A stretch of 15,617 bases of DNA from contig JAPLER010000077.1 of NCBI GenBank assembly GCA_026391115.1, positions 4,566-20,182 on the forward strand. The letters run 5' to 3'. Positions 1-8,885 of this stretch are shown here, piece after piece (position 1 is the stretch's first letter; every line of letters begins with the position of its first letter). Under the pieces are notes generated by a model, which searched no databases, was not told where the DNA came from, and saw only the letters and a list, made by a program, of their open reading frames with translations. This DNA comes from Bacteroidota bacterium. Its GTDB lineage: Bacteria; Bacteroidota; Bacteroidia; Chitinophagales; Chitinophagaceae. The position numbers were made by a program, and so were the translations under genes.

Positions 1-2
1 TT

Positions 3-1262
3 ATAGTAAAAGTAGCACAAGCACAAGGAGAGCCTGTTGAAATAACAGGTTATGTAATTGAAGATGCAGTAAAATTAATTCGTGGTAAAAAAGATACAGA
101 AGTTAAACTGACATTGAAAAAGCAAGATGGAACAACTAAAGTTGTTACGTTGACAAGAGCCGAAATTGTGCAAGATGAAGGCTATGCAAGAAGTGCAGTT
201 GTGACAGAAGCTAATGGGGATAAAATTGGATACATTTATTTACCAGAATTTTATGCAGATTTTTACAATGCAAATGGAGCTAGATGTAGTGAAGACGTAG
301 CCAATGAAGTGATTAAATTAAAAGATGCTGGTGTGAAGGCCATTACTATAGATCTAAGATTTAATGGTGGTGGTTCTTTACAGGAAGTTATTGATATGGT
401 TGGTCTATTTATACCAAGTGGACCAGTAGTGCAAGTAAGAGATAAGTCGGGTACCGCGAAACCTCTGGCTGATAATGATCAACGTGTATTGTATGATGGT
501 CCATTGGTAGTAATGGTAAATGAATTGAGTGCAAGTGCAAGCGAAATCTTTGCAGCAGCTATTCAAGATTATGGGCGTGGTATTATTGTAGGAAGTTCAT
601 CTACTTATGGCAAAGGAACTGTACAAAGACAAGTTAATTTGAATAATGCTTTCTCTTTCTCCAACACTCCTGTTGCAGATATGGGTAGTGTAAAACTAAC
701 CTTTCAAAAATTTTATAGAATAAGTGGAGGTAGCACACAATTAAAAGGTGTAACACCAGATGTAGTGATACCAGATATTTATGATTATTTAAAAATCAGA
801 GAAAAAGATAATCCTGCTGCACTAGCTTGGGATAATATACCTAAAGCTACTTACACACCTTGCAAAGACAATGCAACTAATGCTGCTGTTATTAAAAGAG
901 AAACAGATGCCATTGCAGCTAATCCAACATTCAAGTTAATAAAAGATAACACAGCTTGGTTAAATAAAACACAAGATGAACCAAGAAGTTTAGAGATTAA
1001 TAAATATATAGCTTATCAAAAAAATGTAGCAGCAACAGTTGCACAAAATACTACTGTACTTAAAACAAAATCTGAATTAAGTATGGATGTTGTAAAAGAA
1101 GATTATGATAAGTTTTATAATAATCCTGATAAAGCAAAAGGTGACAGGTATGTAGCTTGGTTAAAAAACTTAAAAACAGATTTATACCTTAGCGAAACAA
1201 TAAACATTGTAAAATCAATGATTGATGGTAGTTTAAATAAAGCAAGTGCATTAAATAAATAG
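3..1262 (+). CDS. prc: Tail-specific (C-terminal processing) protease, S41A family, 5' end outside window
   Basis: Partial serine protease that cleaves substrates near their C terminus, normally in the periplasm. The open frame enters the window at position 3; 419 residues are visible and the N-terminal part is missing. The first roughly 40 residues look like the end of a PDZ domain (VEITGYVIEDAVKLIRG, then VKLTLKK). The S41 catalytic core follows. NELSASASEIFAAAIQDYG holds the expected nucleophile, the middle Ser of SASAS (codon 534-536), and STYGKGTVQ holds the general-base Lys, the same Ser/Lys dyad as E. coli Prc. GGSTQLKGVTPDVVIPD ends the core. The tail from about residue 275 (AALAWDNIPKATYTP onwards) resembles the DUF3340 helical domain of Prc-type enzymes. 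The frame is uninterrupted and ends just before a strong terminator. The family call is firm; the exact substrate is unknown. Confidence 0.93.
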   Translation: MVKVAQAQGEPVEITGYVIEDAVKLIRGKKDTEVKLTLKKQDGTTKVVTLTRAEIVQDEGYARSAVVTEANGDKIGYIYLPEFYADFYNANGARCSEDVANEVIKLKDAGVKAITIDLRFNGGGSLQEVIDMVGLFIPSGPVVQVRDKSGTAKPLADNDQRVLYDGPLVVMVNELSASASEIFAAAIQDYGRGIIVGSSSTYGKGTVQRQVNLNNAFSFSNTPVADMGSVKLTFQKFYRISGGSTQLKGVTPDVVIPDIYDYLKIREKDNPAALAWDNIPKATYTPCKDNATNAAVIKRETDAIAANPTFKLIKDNTAWLNKTQDEPRSLEINKYIAYQKNVAATVAQNTTVLKTKSELSMDVVKEDYDKFYNNPDKAKGDRYVAWLKNLKTDLYLSETINIVKSMIDGSLNKASALNK

Positions 1263-1309
1263 CTCTGTGACTGTATCTCATTTTTAATACTCACTAAATA
1301 ATTAGCAGA

Positions 1310-1345
1310 ACAAAATAACCCACAAACATTTGTGGGTTATTTTGT
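1310..1345 (+). terminator. Perfect 17-bp hairpin, rho-independent terminator
   Basis: Bases 1310-1326 and 1329-1345 are exact reverse complements, with AACCCACAAA facing TTTGTGGGTT at the core and only CA between the arms (in practice a loop of about 4-6 bases). The inner part is GC-containing, while the outer arms are an A run and a T run, so the hairpin carries its own T tract on either strand. It lies 48 bases after the protease stop codon and before trmN6, so it should end the protease transcript. Confidence 0.85.
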
Positions 1346-1382
1346 ATTAAGTCTCAAAGCTGCATAATACAATAACAACTAT

Positions 1383-2055
1383 ATGTCAAACAATTATTTT
1401 TCTTTCAAGTTGTACAGACAGTTGCTTGTTTGGTGCAATTGTAGCACAATATTTACCTAACAGAAATAAGGCATTGGATATTGGCAGTGGTACAGGTTTA
1501 CTAAGTTTAATGTATGCACAAAAAAATGCTGCAACTATTGATGCTGTTGAACTTGATGAAAATGCATTTATACAATCTCAGCAAAATATAGCAGCAACTT
1601 CTTTTGCAAATACAATAAATACTTTTCATCAAAACATTATAAATTTTGCAACAGAAAAGAGATATGACTTAGTGTTCTCCAACCCTCCTTTTTTTAAGAG
1701 TAGTTTAAAAAGCAATGATGAAGCAAGGAACTTAGCAATGCATAATGATGCTTTAAGCTATAAATCTTTGATAAAAAAAGTAGTTATGCTACTTGATGTT
1801 AATGGATTTTTTGCAGTTTTAATTCCTTACTATGCCAAGGATGAATTCATTAGCATAGCCAATAATTATGATTTGATCTTAAACAAATCTTTTGACATTA
1901 AGCAAACTATCACACATCATTTTTTTAGAACCATACTCTTTTTTTCTTTTGCCAAAAAAGAAATTGAACCTATTGAAATAGCTATAAAAGACCATCAAAA
2001 TAACTATAGTGAAGCATTTGTAGATTTACTTAAAGATTACTATTTATTTTTATAG
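1383..2055 (+). pseudogene. trmN6: tRNA1(Val) (adenine-37-N6)-methyltransferase, broken by a short internal deletion
   Basis: Intact homologues (E. coli YfiC, 245 residues) use S-adenosylmethionine to methylate A37 of tRNA1(Val). ATG at 1383 opens MSNNYFSFK, the usual N terminus, but this frame then reads out of register and stops at 1458-1460. The rest of the protein is in the +1 frame from about 1411: CTDSCLFGAIVAQYLP, then the SAM-binding motif LDIGSGTGLLSLMYA, the acidic end of the second strand (DAVELDE), the catalytic FSNPPFF motif, and a typical C terminus (NYSEAFVDLLKDYYLFL). What should join the parts is a stretch like QFxxxxxxCAMKV: 13 residues in E. coli, here about 38 bases missing. 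The longest open piece, from a TTG at 1426, gives 209 residues and starts inside the conserved N-terminal motif. Both parts are undecayed, so this is either a fresh lesion or an assembly error. Family call sure; status as a real pseudogene uncertain. Confidence 0.85.
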
Positions 2056-2121
2056 TAAGATACTTATAAGACATTTACTTATTTTAGCTACGCTTCATTA
2101 AAATAATTACAAAACTTGTTT

Positions 2122-3405
2122 ATGAAAATATTTACTTTATCAGTTTGTAGTATTGCTTTATCCCTATTTGCCAATGCTCAACAACAACCCAAAAATTATC
2201 AACAAATAGTTACTGAAACTATGCCTAAAGTTGTGGAGTGGCGAAGAGATTTTCATAAAAATCCAGAGTTAAGTAACAGAGAGTTTAAGACACAAGAAAA
2301 AGTATATAACTATTTATTAAGCTTGGGACTGGAAGTTAGAAAGCTAGCAAAGACTGGGGTTGTAGCCATTTTAAAAACAAATAAACCTGGAGCAACTATT
2401 GCTTTACGTGCAGACATAGACGCTTTACCAGTAGAAGAACGTAATGACCTTAGTTTTAAATCAACTGCCAAAACAAATTATAATGGGTCTGAAGTGGGCG
2501 TAATGCATGCTTGTGGACACGATGCACATACAGCAATACTTTTAGGCACAGCTACGATTTTAAGCAAATTAAAAAATGAAATTTCTGGAACTGTAGTTTT
2601 CCTATTTCAACCAGCAGAAGAAGGTGCACCAAGTGGAGAAGAAGGTGGTGCAAGATTAATGATAAAGGAAGGCTGCTTAGATAATCCTAAACCTGATGCT
2701 GTTTTTGGTTTGCATATAGAAGCTTGGGGCGATACTGCAAAAATTTATTACAAACCAGAAGCCTTTATGGCAAGTGCAGACTTATTTACAATAAAAGTAA
2801 AAGGCAAACAAGCACATGGAGCTACACCTTGGGATGGTGTTGATCCTATTGCAGTATCTGCACAAATAATTCAAGGATTACAAACAATAGTAAGCAGACA
2901 AGAAGATATTATTAAAGCCCCTGTTGTAATTACTGTTGGTAAAATTCAAAGTGGCGTGCGTTTTAATATTGTACCAGAAGAGGCTATGCTTGAGGGAACT
3001 ATCAGAACGCTTGATGCTAAGATGCGTTTGGATGTTCATAATAGAATTAAACAAACAGCTAAAAACATAGCAGCAGCAAGCAATGCAACTGTTGAGGTAA
3101 ATATTGAAAGTAAAACTTTGGTAACGTATAACGACCCTAAATTAGTAGAAAAATCTTTACCAAGTTTACAAAAAGCAGCAGGCAAAGAGAATGTAATTTT
3201 AACACCTTGGGTTACAGGTGGCGAAGATTTTAGTTTTTATGGTGAAAATATTCCTGCCTTCTTTTTTTACTTGGGGGCAAGAAATCCAAAGTTAAAAATG
3301 GAACAAGCTCCAAGCCATCATACTCCAGATTTTTATATTGATGATAGCAGATTAGATGTTGGTGTAAAAGCATTTTGCCAGTTGGTGTTTGATTATAAGA
3401 AATAA
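2122..3405 (+). CDS. Secreted M20D-family amidohydrolase (N-acyl-amino-acid / hippurate hydrolase-like)
   Basis: Zn-dependent hydrolase of the M20D amidohydrolase group, which removes acyl groups from N-acyl amino acids or related amides. I place the start at the ATG at 2122 (427 residues), not the in-frame TTG two codons earlier, because it gives a clean signal peptide: MKIFTLSVCSIALSLFANA followed by QQQ. Metal and catalytic motifs are all present: ALRADIDALP (95-103), HACGHDAH (129-136, with metal ligands Cys131 and His133), PAEEG (165-168, catalytic Glu pair), GLH (196-198), the lid-domain HGATPWDG (232-239), GGEDFSFY (366-373) and SHHTPDF (398-404). Length is slightly above cytosolic homologues because of the signal peptide, which implies action in the periplasm. 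It stands alone between trmN6 and a convergent gene that ends 17 bases away. The substrate cannot be read from sequence. Confidence 0.9.
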   Translation: MKIFTLSVCSIALSLFANAQQQPKNYQQIVTETMPKVVEWRRDFHKNPELSNREFKTQEKVYNYLLSLGLEVRKLAKTGVVAILKTNKPGATIALRADIDALPVEERNDLSFKSTAKTNYNGSEVGVMHACGHDAHTAILLGTATILSKLKNEISGTVVFLFQPAEEGAPSGEEGGARLMIKEGCLDNPKPDAVFGLHIEAWGDTAKIYYKPEAFMASADLFTIKVKGKQAHGATPWDGVDPIAVSAQIIQGLQTIVSRQEDIIKAPVVITVGKIQSGVRFNIVPEEAMLEGTIRTLDAKMRLDVHNRIKQTAKNIAAASNATVEVNIESKTLVTYNDPKLVEKSLPSLQKAAGKENVILTPWVTGGEDFSFYGENIPAFFFYLGARNPKLKMEQAPSHHTPDFYIDDSRLDVGVKAFCQLVFDYKK

Positions 3406-3422
3406 GCATTAATCACAAAACA

Positions 3423-6400
3423 TTATAAGATAGCTCTAACACTTGCCCTTCCTATATTGATAGTTCTGCTTTCACCGGCTTTTCTGCCTTCATAGTTAAA
3501 GCTTATTTCGAAGTTGTTATTCAACCTTTTTGTGAACTCAATGTTCCATAAATAGTTTTTACCTGCTTGTAATCCTTCAAGCATTATATAACTAATTGTG
3601 GTGTTATTGGTTCCTGTGAAATTGATATTACTATAAGTAAATTTTGCAGTAATGCTACCACTTTGCATAGCATTGTATTTTGCATCTATGATTAAAGATT
3701 TTGTTCTTACTGACTCTCCACCAAAATCAATACTGTTTTGCTTTTCAAATACTTGATATGAGGTTTGAATTCTATATTTTGACAAATAAGTATAAATCAA
3801 TTTAGGCTCAACACTTATATTATTTATGCTATAATTTCGATTGTTAAATGATGGTGTAATGAGTTGATTTGTTCCCCATTTATTTACCAACTCAATTGAA
3901 TATTCTTTTCTAAAATTAATCCTACTTCTTATTGTCCAATCAATTAATTGTCTGCTTTCTAAACCGTAAGTTAATAGTGCCTTATTATTGTTGCTAGTGT
4001 TACTAATATCAATACCCCATTTAGCACTACTTCTATTAAATGAAATAGTATTACTGAAAATATTTGTAAGATTAATTAAAGCAGTATCGCTAATGTTTTT
4101 TTCAAATGGATTAAATTTTAATTCGCCATCACTAATAATTTTTTTATTGGTTTGCAAAGAAGATATGATGTTAAACCTAGAAACTATTTTACTTACACTT
4201 AAGTTTTTAATTTTACTTGAAATCCTTTGTGGGCTTATGTTTACATTATAGTTAAACGTTGTGTAATTAGCTTTTATAAATTGATTCGTAGGTGTAAATA
4301 TTCTTATATATTTTGCTTGATCTGCAAATTGAGCCAATTCAAATTCATTTAACTGAGCAATACCATCATTGTTATAATCATTCCAAGTATATTGTCCACG
4401 ACCAGCAGGAACTTCATAGTAACTAAAATCTCTTTTTTGTTCTTGCCCTGCACCTAATTCATACAACACAAAACCACTAACAAAACCATTCCATTCATTA
4501 ATATTATACTCAACCCTTCCCAGCAAACTATTGTCTGGTTTAAAACTGGATAGATTTGAATTTTGTACAATCAGTTCTCTATAAGTAATATTAAACTTAA
4601 ATTGATGATTAGCATTTTTTAATAACTCTGTGGTAAGACTATAATTGTTACTTCTATCAACTTGCATTAAATTTTTATTAGTTGGCAACTTATCTGTTCT
4701 TGTAAAATAGTTTAAGCTCCACTTATTAGCTTTTTGTTGATTGCTTTTCAAAAAAGCACTTATTATTTCAAATGCAAAACTTGTTGGCAATAAACTATCA
4801 TTGAACTTATATTGCTGTTGATTATGTTCAAGACTATAACTTGCACCAAGTGTAGTGCTAGCAAGCGTTTTAAACAACTTAGTAATTTCAATTGAAGGTT
4901 TAAAAAAGTAACCATTGGTTAATGGCGTACTATTACCTACATAGCTTATACTATTGTTTAAAGTAAAATTATTAACTAGATGATGATGTAATAAAGTTTG
5001 CCTTATCCCTTTATAATCATCACTTCTTAAATAGCTTTCAACAGTATATGATAATGAATTACTTTGCTTGTCTTTTAATTCGAAAACTGCTTTTGGTATG
5101 TGTTCAGTCGCAGCATTAGGAATAATTGGCAAACCCCAATGTCTTGAAAACTCAACACTACGAAGTCTTTCAACAGTTTTGAAATTTTGTTCTACATACT
5201 CGTAAGATAGACTAGAGTTGAGGTTTAAATCTTTATTGATTCTATTATTTTTTTGCAAAATAAATTTTCCAGCAAAACCTTTATTGTCACTTTTATTTAA
5301 GGATGATAATGTATTGACATCATAATTACTAAATGCAGCTTCTGTTTTGAACAAAGTATTTTTATTGATTTGATAGTCTGTCGCTACAGTTATAATTTGT
5401 TGTTTCTTGGGCGTTACTAAAAACTGTGCAGGCTCAAAATTACCCTGAGGTATATTATTTACTGGAGTTATCCATTGATATGCTTTACCATTTGTTGCAT
5501 TAAACAATGAAATATAGTTTCCTTTGTTAGCACCAACTTCTGTAAAATACAAACTATATTTTGCACTATCTTTATTAGTGCTATAAACATAAATACTATC
5601 TGAAATGCTTATTGGGCTTGGTCTTTTGGCATATAAAATTTTTGAAGAAGAAAAACTATCTATATTTTCATAAGGATAAAAAGCCTTTTGATAATCATTG
5701 CCAAGATCTGCTAAAAATTGTTTCTGTTTAGTGTCTAATTGTTGATTTATTGGAGAATTTTTTGCATCAGCATTACTATATGCAGCAATACTTAATCTTA
5801 TTTTTTTTGACAACAGACTTTCGTTACTCACATAAAACATTCCATTCAAATAACTCCTTTCGGCATATTCGAATTCTATTTGAATACGTTTATCTTTTGT
5901 TATCATTCGCTTAGAAGTAAACAAAATCTCGCCAGTATTGTAGTTGATAATATAGTCTAAGTCTTCACCACGCTTCATTAATTCGCCATCAATAAAAACT
6001 CGTTCAGTTGCTGCCAACACAATAAAGTAAATTTCATTATTTGCACCCTGCAATCTATATGGACCTTGATTTCCTTCTTGTCCATTAAATACATATCGTG
6101 TAAACTTTCCTTTTGCAATTGCCCCAGTAAAATTAAACTTGTTTTTATTTGTCTTATCTATGCTTAAAGACACGCCTTGTAACCTTTTATAGAAATTAAG
6201 AAAATAATTTTGATTTTGCTTTAAATCAATATCACCTAAACTCAATTGCCAATTCTTCTTTTTAAACTGTAATAATATTTTATCAAATTCATTTATTCTT
6301 TGTGTGGTTCCATCTGGCTGAATAGGAATATTATTGTCTGTTATAGCAGCAGCAAGCAGAATACTATCGCCAATTATACCATTCATTTGCAAGTTTAATT

Positions 6401-6878
6401 GACTATTAAAAACAGCATCTTGGTTATTACCAAAACTGATGTTTCTTCCAAAGCTACCGCTATAATTTATTTTGCCAAAATTGTATTGATTATTACTTAT
6501 CGATAATTGACTATTGTCTGAAACATTATATTTTAAAGGCTTTTCAGCCATAAAATTATTTTTTATACTATCATAATTATAAAGTTGATAGGTTTTAGAA
6601 AAATTAAAATCAAACACTCGGTAAGTGATTTCTACACTATCAGTTGAAAGCTGTTTTTTCCATATCAAATTAGAATGAATATTATCTATTGAATAGAAAC
6701 TTGTATCAACATTATTTATGGTAAAACTATTTGGAACAAGGCTTACTGTATCAATTTTGATATTGCTTATGGTTGCTATTTTTTTACTTCTTAAATTACT
6801 TGTATATGATAACTGTGCTTGTATAAATGAACATACAAACAACATAAAAACAACAACTATTTTTTTATGAAAATTCAA
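3423..6878 (-). CDS. Very large outer-membrane beta-barrel protein with EF-hand-like loop, function unknown
   Basis: A 1151-residue protein with a signal peptide (MNFHKKIVVVFMLFVCSFIQAQ). The only start that keeps the positive Lys pair is a TTG at 6878; the first ATG (6845) would remove the charged end. Residues 268-276 (EGNQGPYRL) and about 294-318 (VFIDGELMKRGEDLDYIIN and following, with NTGEILF) form a compact motif block that I associate with large Bacteroidota surface proteins, including SprA-like ones, though this protein is far shorter than SprA. From about residue 500 on, alternating polar/hydrophobic strands rich in Asn, Ser and aromatic residues suggest a barrel, ending in INIGRASVRAIL. 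Residues 834-845 (DYNNDGIAQLNE) fit the 12-residue EF-hand loop with ligands at 1, 3, 5 and 12, so calcium binding is likely. Downstream of the LysE-type gene on the same strand with a 72-base gap, so co-transcription is possible. Role unknown. Confidence 0.75.
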   Translation of the reverse strand: MNFHKKIVVVFMLFVCSFIQAQLSYTSNLRSKKIATISNIKIDTVSLVPNSFTINNVDTSFYSIDNIHSNLIWKKQLSTDSVEITYRVFDFNFSKTYQLYNYDSIKNNFMAEKPLKYNVSDNSQLSISNNQYNFGKINYSGSFGRNISFGNNQDAVFNSQLNLQMNGIIGDSILLAAAITDNNIPIQPDGTTQRINEFDKILLQFKKKNWQLSLGDIDLKQNQNYFLNFYKRLQGVSLSIDKTNKNKFNFTGAIAKGKFTRYVFNGQEGNQGPYRLQGANNEIYFIVLAATERVFIDGELMKRGEDLDYIINYNTGEILFTSKRMITKDKRIQIEFEYAERSYLNGMFYVSNESLLSKKIRLSIAAYSNADAKNSPINQQLDTKQKQFLADLGNDYQKAFYPYENIDSFSSSKILYAKRPSPISISDSIYVYSTNKDSAKYSLYFTEVGANKGNYISLFNATNGKAYQWITPVNNIPQGNFEPAQFLVTPKKQQIITVATDYQINKNTLFKTEAAFSNYDVNTLSSLNKSDNKGFAGKFILQKNNRINKDLNLNSSLSYEYVEQNFKTVERLRSVEFSRHWGLPIIPNAATEHIPKAVFELKDKQSNSLSYTVESYLRSDDYKGIRQTLLHHHLVNNFTLNNSISYVGNSTPLTNGYFFKPSIEITKLFKTLASTTLGASYSLEHNQQQYKFNDSLLPTSFAFEIISAFLKSNQQKANKWSLNYFTRTDKLPTNKNLMQVDRSNNYSLTTELLKNANHQFKFNITYRELIVQNSNLSSFKPDNSLLGRVEYNINEWNGFVSGFVLYELGAGQEQKRDFSYYEVPAGRGQYTWNDYNNDGIAQLNEFELAQFADQAKYIRIFTPTNQFIKANYTTFNYNVNISPQRISSKIKNLSVSKIVSRFNIISSLQTNKKIISDGELKFNPFEKNISDTALINLTNIFSNTISFNRSSAKWGIDISNTSNNNKALLTYGLESRQLIDWTIRSRINFRKEYSIELVNKWGTNQLITPSFNNRNYSINNISVEPKLIYTYLSKYRIQTSYQVFEKQNSIDFGGESVRTKSLIIDAKYNAMQSGSITAKFTYSNINFTGTNNTTISYIMLEGLQAGKNYLWNIEFTKRLNNNFEISFNYEGRKAGESRTINIGRASVRAIL

Positions 6879-6950
6879 AGTAAATAAAGAAAGGTAAAAT
6901 TACTTCATACTGTATATTGATATGGTTTTTATGGAGTTTCTTAAAGTAGT

Positions 6951-7592
6951 TTATTTAATAGTGTTTCCTAAAATCATTCTATAGCATTGTGCAATTGCAG
7001 CAATAATAAAAATAATACCCATCACTATACTCAATTTTTTAGAACCATTTTTAGTTTTATTAATTAAAAATTTTCCACCATACATATATAATGCTAAGCC
7101 TGCAATAGTACCCATTCCTGCACCTGCAGTAAACAAATTATAGTCGCTAGAATTCCGTTGCATTCCGTTCAAATTAATAACGTATGTACTCCAAATAAAC
7201 CAAAAAGGAATTTGAGCAGCATTGGCAGCACTCATTGTTATACCAAGAAAAAATCTACTCAGCTTATTATTTAATATCAAATTTTTTTTACCCTCTTTAT
7301 GTTTATATGCAGATACAAAACTTATTACTGATAATACTAAGAAAAGCACAACTGCAATCCAACCAAAAATATCATAAAAGAGTTTATGTTCTGTAATCCA
7401 ATTTACGCCACTTAACACCAATCGCAAATAAATAACTTCAATCAAAACTACGCCAGTTGCATACTTCCAAGCATTACTGTAGTTTTCTTCAACAGCAATT
7501 TGCGTTGTTGTAACACTCATTGTACCCAAAGGAAGTTGACCTAAAAAGCTAACTAACCAACCCCAAAACAACACAGATAAAATATATAACAT
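6951..7592 (-). CDS. LysE-family transporter (amino-acid exporter-like membrane protein)
   Basis: A 213-residue inner-membrane protein with about six hydrophobic segments: roughly 3-22, 38-60, 69-92, 111-135, 150-172 and 187-208. The N-terminal stretch GQLPLGTMSVTTTQIA is the conserved first-loop signature of LysE/RhtB-type exporters (usually G-x-x-P-G-P-x), here in a Bacteroidota form with PLG. The family exports amino acids or other small molecules; the substrate is not readable. The start is an ATG at 7592 with no competing start nearby. It is divergent from the Lys1-like dehydrogenase with 96 bases between the two starts, which could hold control sites for both. The large barrel gene follows on the same strand. 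Confidence 0.75.
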   Translation of the reverse strand: MLYILSVLFWGWLVSFLGQLPLGTMSVTTTQIAVEENYSNAWKYATGVVLIEVIYLRLVLSGVNWITEHKLFYDIFGWIAVVLFLVLSVISFVSAYKHKEGKKNLILNNKLSRFFLGITMSAANAAQIPFWFIWSTYVINLNGMQRNSSDYNLFTAGAGMGTIAGLALYMYGGKFLINKTKNGSKKLSIVMGIIFIIAAIAQCYRMILGNTIK

Positions 7593-7659
7593 TGATACAA
7601 TATTAACTAATTGAAATATATAAAGTTAAATGAACTTAAATGCGTAAACCACAAACGAA

Positions 7660-7667
7660 TAGATTTG
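7660..7667 (+). promoter_or_regulatory. Candidate Bacteroidota -7 element of the Lys1-like gene
   Basis: TAGATTTG matches the Bacteroidota -7 consensus TAnnTTTG exactly and ends 21 bases before the ATG at 7689. At the expected distance upstream there is only TTAA (around 7636-7639) in place of the -33 TTTG, so the match is half complete. The call rests on motif and position only. Confidence 0.35.
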
Positions 7668-7688
7668 CAAACTTTCTAACGAAATTAT

Positions 7689-8885
7689 ATGCTTACAATT
7701 GGTTTAATTAAAGAGGGAAAAATACCTGCTGACACACGCGTTGCATTATCTCCTGCACAATGCAGATGGCTGCACAAAAATACAGATATAAAAATATCTG
7801 TTCAAAGCTGCGAAACTCGTTGTTTTAAAGATGCTGAATATATACAAGCTGGCGTTGAAATTGTTGAAGATATATCCAATTGCGATATTTTAATGGGCAT
7901 AAAAGAAGTGCCTAAAGAACAGCTCATTCCTAATAAAACATATTTCTTTTTTAGCCATACAAAAAAACTGCAACCTTATAATCAAGCAATGTTCAAAACA
8001 ATGATAGACAAGAACATTACAATGATTGATTATGAGTGTTTGGAACACGAGGATGGACAACGTATTATTGGCTTTGGTTTTTTTGCAGGCGTTGTAGGTG
8101 CTCACAATGGTATGTTGTGTTATGGCAAACGAACTGGAAATTTTAATTTAGAGAGAGTTTATAAAATAAAAGATTATCGTCAATTAATACATACTTATTT
8201 TGGTTTAAAGCTACCACCAATTAAAATTGCTGTAACTGGTAGTGGTCGTGTTGCACACGGCATTATTGAGGTAATGAATTTAATGGATGTACAAGAAGTA
8301 GAGCCTCAAGAATACTTGGAGCAAAACTTTTCTTATCCAGTTTTTGTTCATTTAAAAGGCAGCAATTTATACCAACATAAACAAGACAAAACATATAAGC
8401 GTACTGCATTTCATCAAAATCCAGAACAATATGATTGTTTGTTTAGCAACTATTTGCAGGCAACAGATATTCTATTAAATGGTGTGTACTGGGATAAAAA
8501 TATTCCACGACTATTTGAGTGGAATGATATTGCTACTTCAAATTTTAATATACAAACTATTGCAGATATTACTGATGATTATAATGGCAGCGTGCCTTGC
8601 AATTTAGGCGATGCAACTATTGAAGAATTGGTGTATGGAGTTGATAGAAACACACATCAAAAAGTAGCAGCCTATTCACAAAACGCAATAGACATAATGG
8701 CTGTAGGCAATTTGCCAAATGAACTACCAAGAGATGCAAGTAGATTTTTTGGCGAGCAGTTAATTAAATATGTGCTTGACGATTTGCAAAAAGGTGGTAG
8801 CGAAACCTTGAACAGAGCAACCATTTTAAAAGAAGGCAAACTAAATAAAGGTTATGAATATATGTACGACTATGCAAATAGTTAG
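7689..8885 (+). CDS. Saccharopine dehydrogenase-like (Lys1-type) NAD-dependent oxidoreductase
   Basis: 398 residues resembling fungal Lys1, the saccharopine dehydrogenase that forms L-lysine, and more distantly alanine dehydrogenase. The N-terminal domain has IKEGKIPADTRVALSP (7-22). The two residues thought to be catalytic in Lys1 have counterparts: Lys72 in GIKEVP and His90 in FFFSHTKK. IDYECLEHEDGQRIIGFGFF (113-132) parallels the conserved Lys1 segment that ends in FGFYAG. A Rossmann dinucleotide site follows: IAVTGSGRVAHG (180-191). The C-terminal part has IADITDDYNGSVPCNLGDAT and AVGNLPNELPRDASRFFGEQ, typical of Bacteroidota members. No gap or missing motif was seen. The divergent LysE-type gene fits a lysine or amino-acid theme. 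Direction of the reaction (lysine synthesis or breakdown) and even the substrate are inference. The stop overlaps the stop of the convergent GtrA gene. Confidence 0.8.
   Translation: MLTIGLIKEGKIPADTRVALSPAQCRWLHKNTDIKISVQSCETRCFKDAEYIQAGVEIVEDISNCDILMGIKEVPKEQLIPNKTYFFFSHTKKLQPYNQAMFKTMIDKNITMIDYECLEHEDGQRIIGFGFFAGVVGAHNGMLCYGKRTGNFNLERVYKIKDYRQLIHTYFGLKLPPIKIAVTGSGRVAHGIIEVMNLMDVQEVEPQEYLEQNFSYPVFVHLKGSNLYQHKQDKTYKRTAFHQNPEQYDCLFSNYLQATDILLNGVYWDKNIPRLFEWNDIATSNFNIQTIADITDDYNGSVPCNLGDATIEELVYGVDRNTHQKVAAYSQNAIDIMAVGNLPNELPRDASRFFGEQLIKYVLDDLQKGGSETLNRATILKEGKLNKGYEYMYDYANS

Noticed and set aside
3988..4251. Open frame of 87 codons on the plus strand inside the barrel-protein gene
   Set aside because: It lies wholly antisense to a long gene with clear protein features, and its Leu/Ile-rich product is what AT-rich antisense sequence gives.
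7890..8105. Minus-strand frame of 71 codons inside the Lys1-like gene
   Set aside because: Antisense shadow over conserved motifs of the dehydrogenase; no recognisable protein features.
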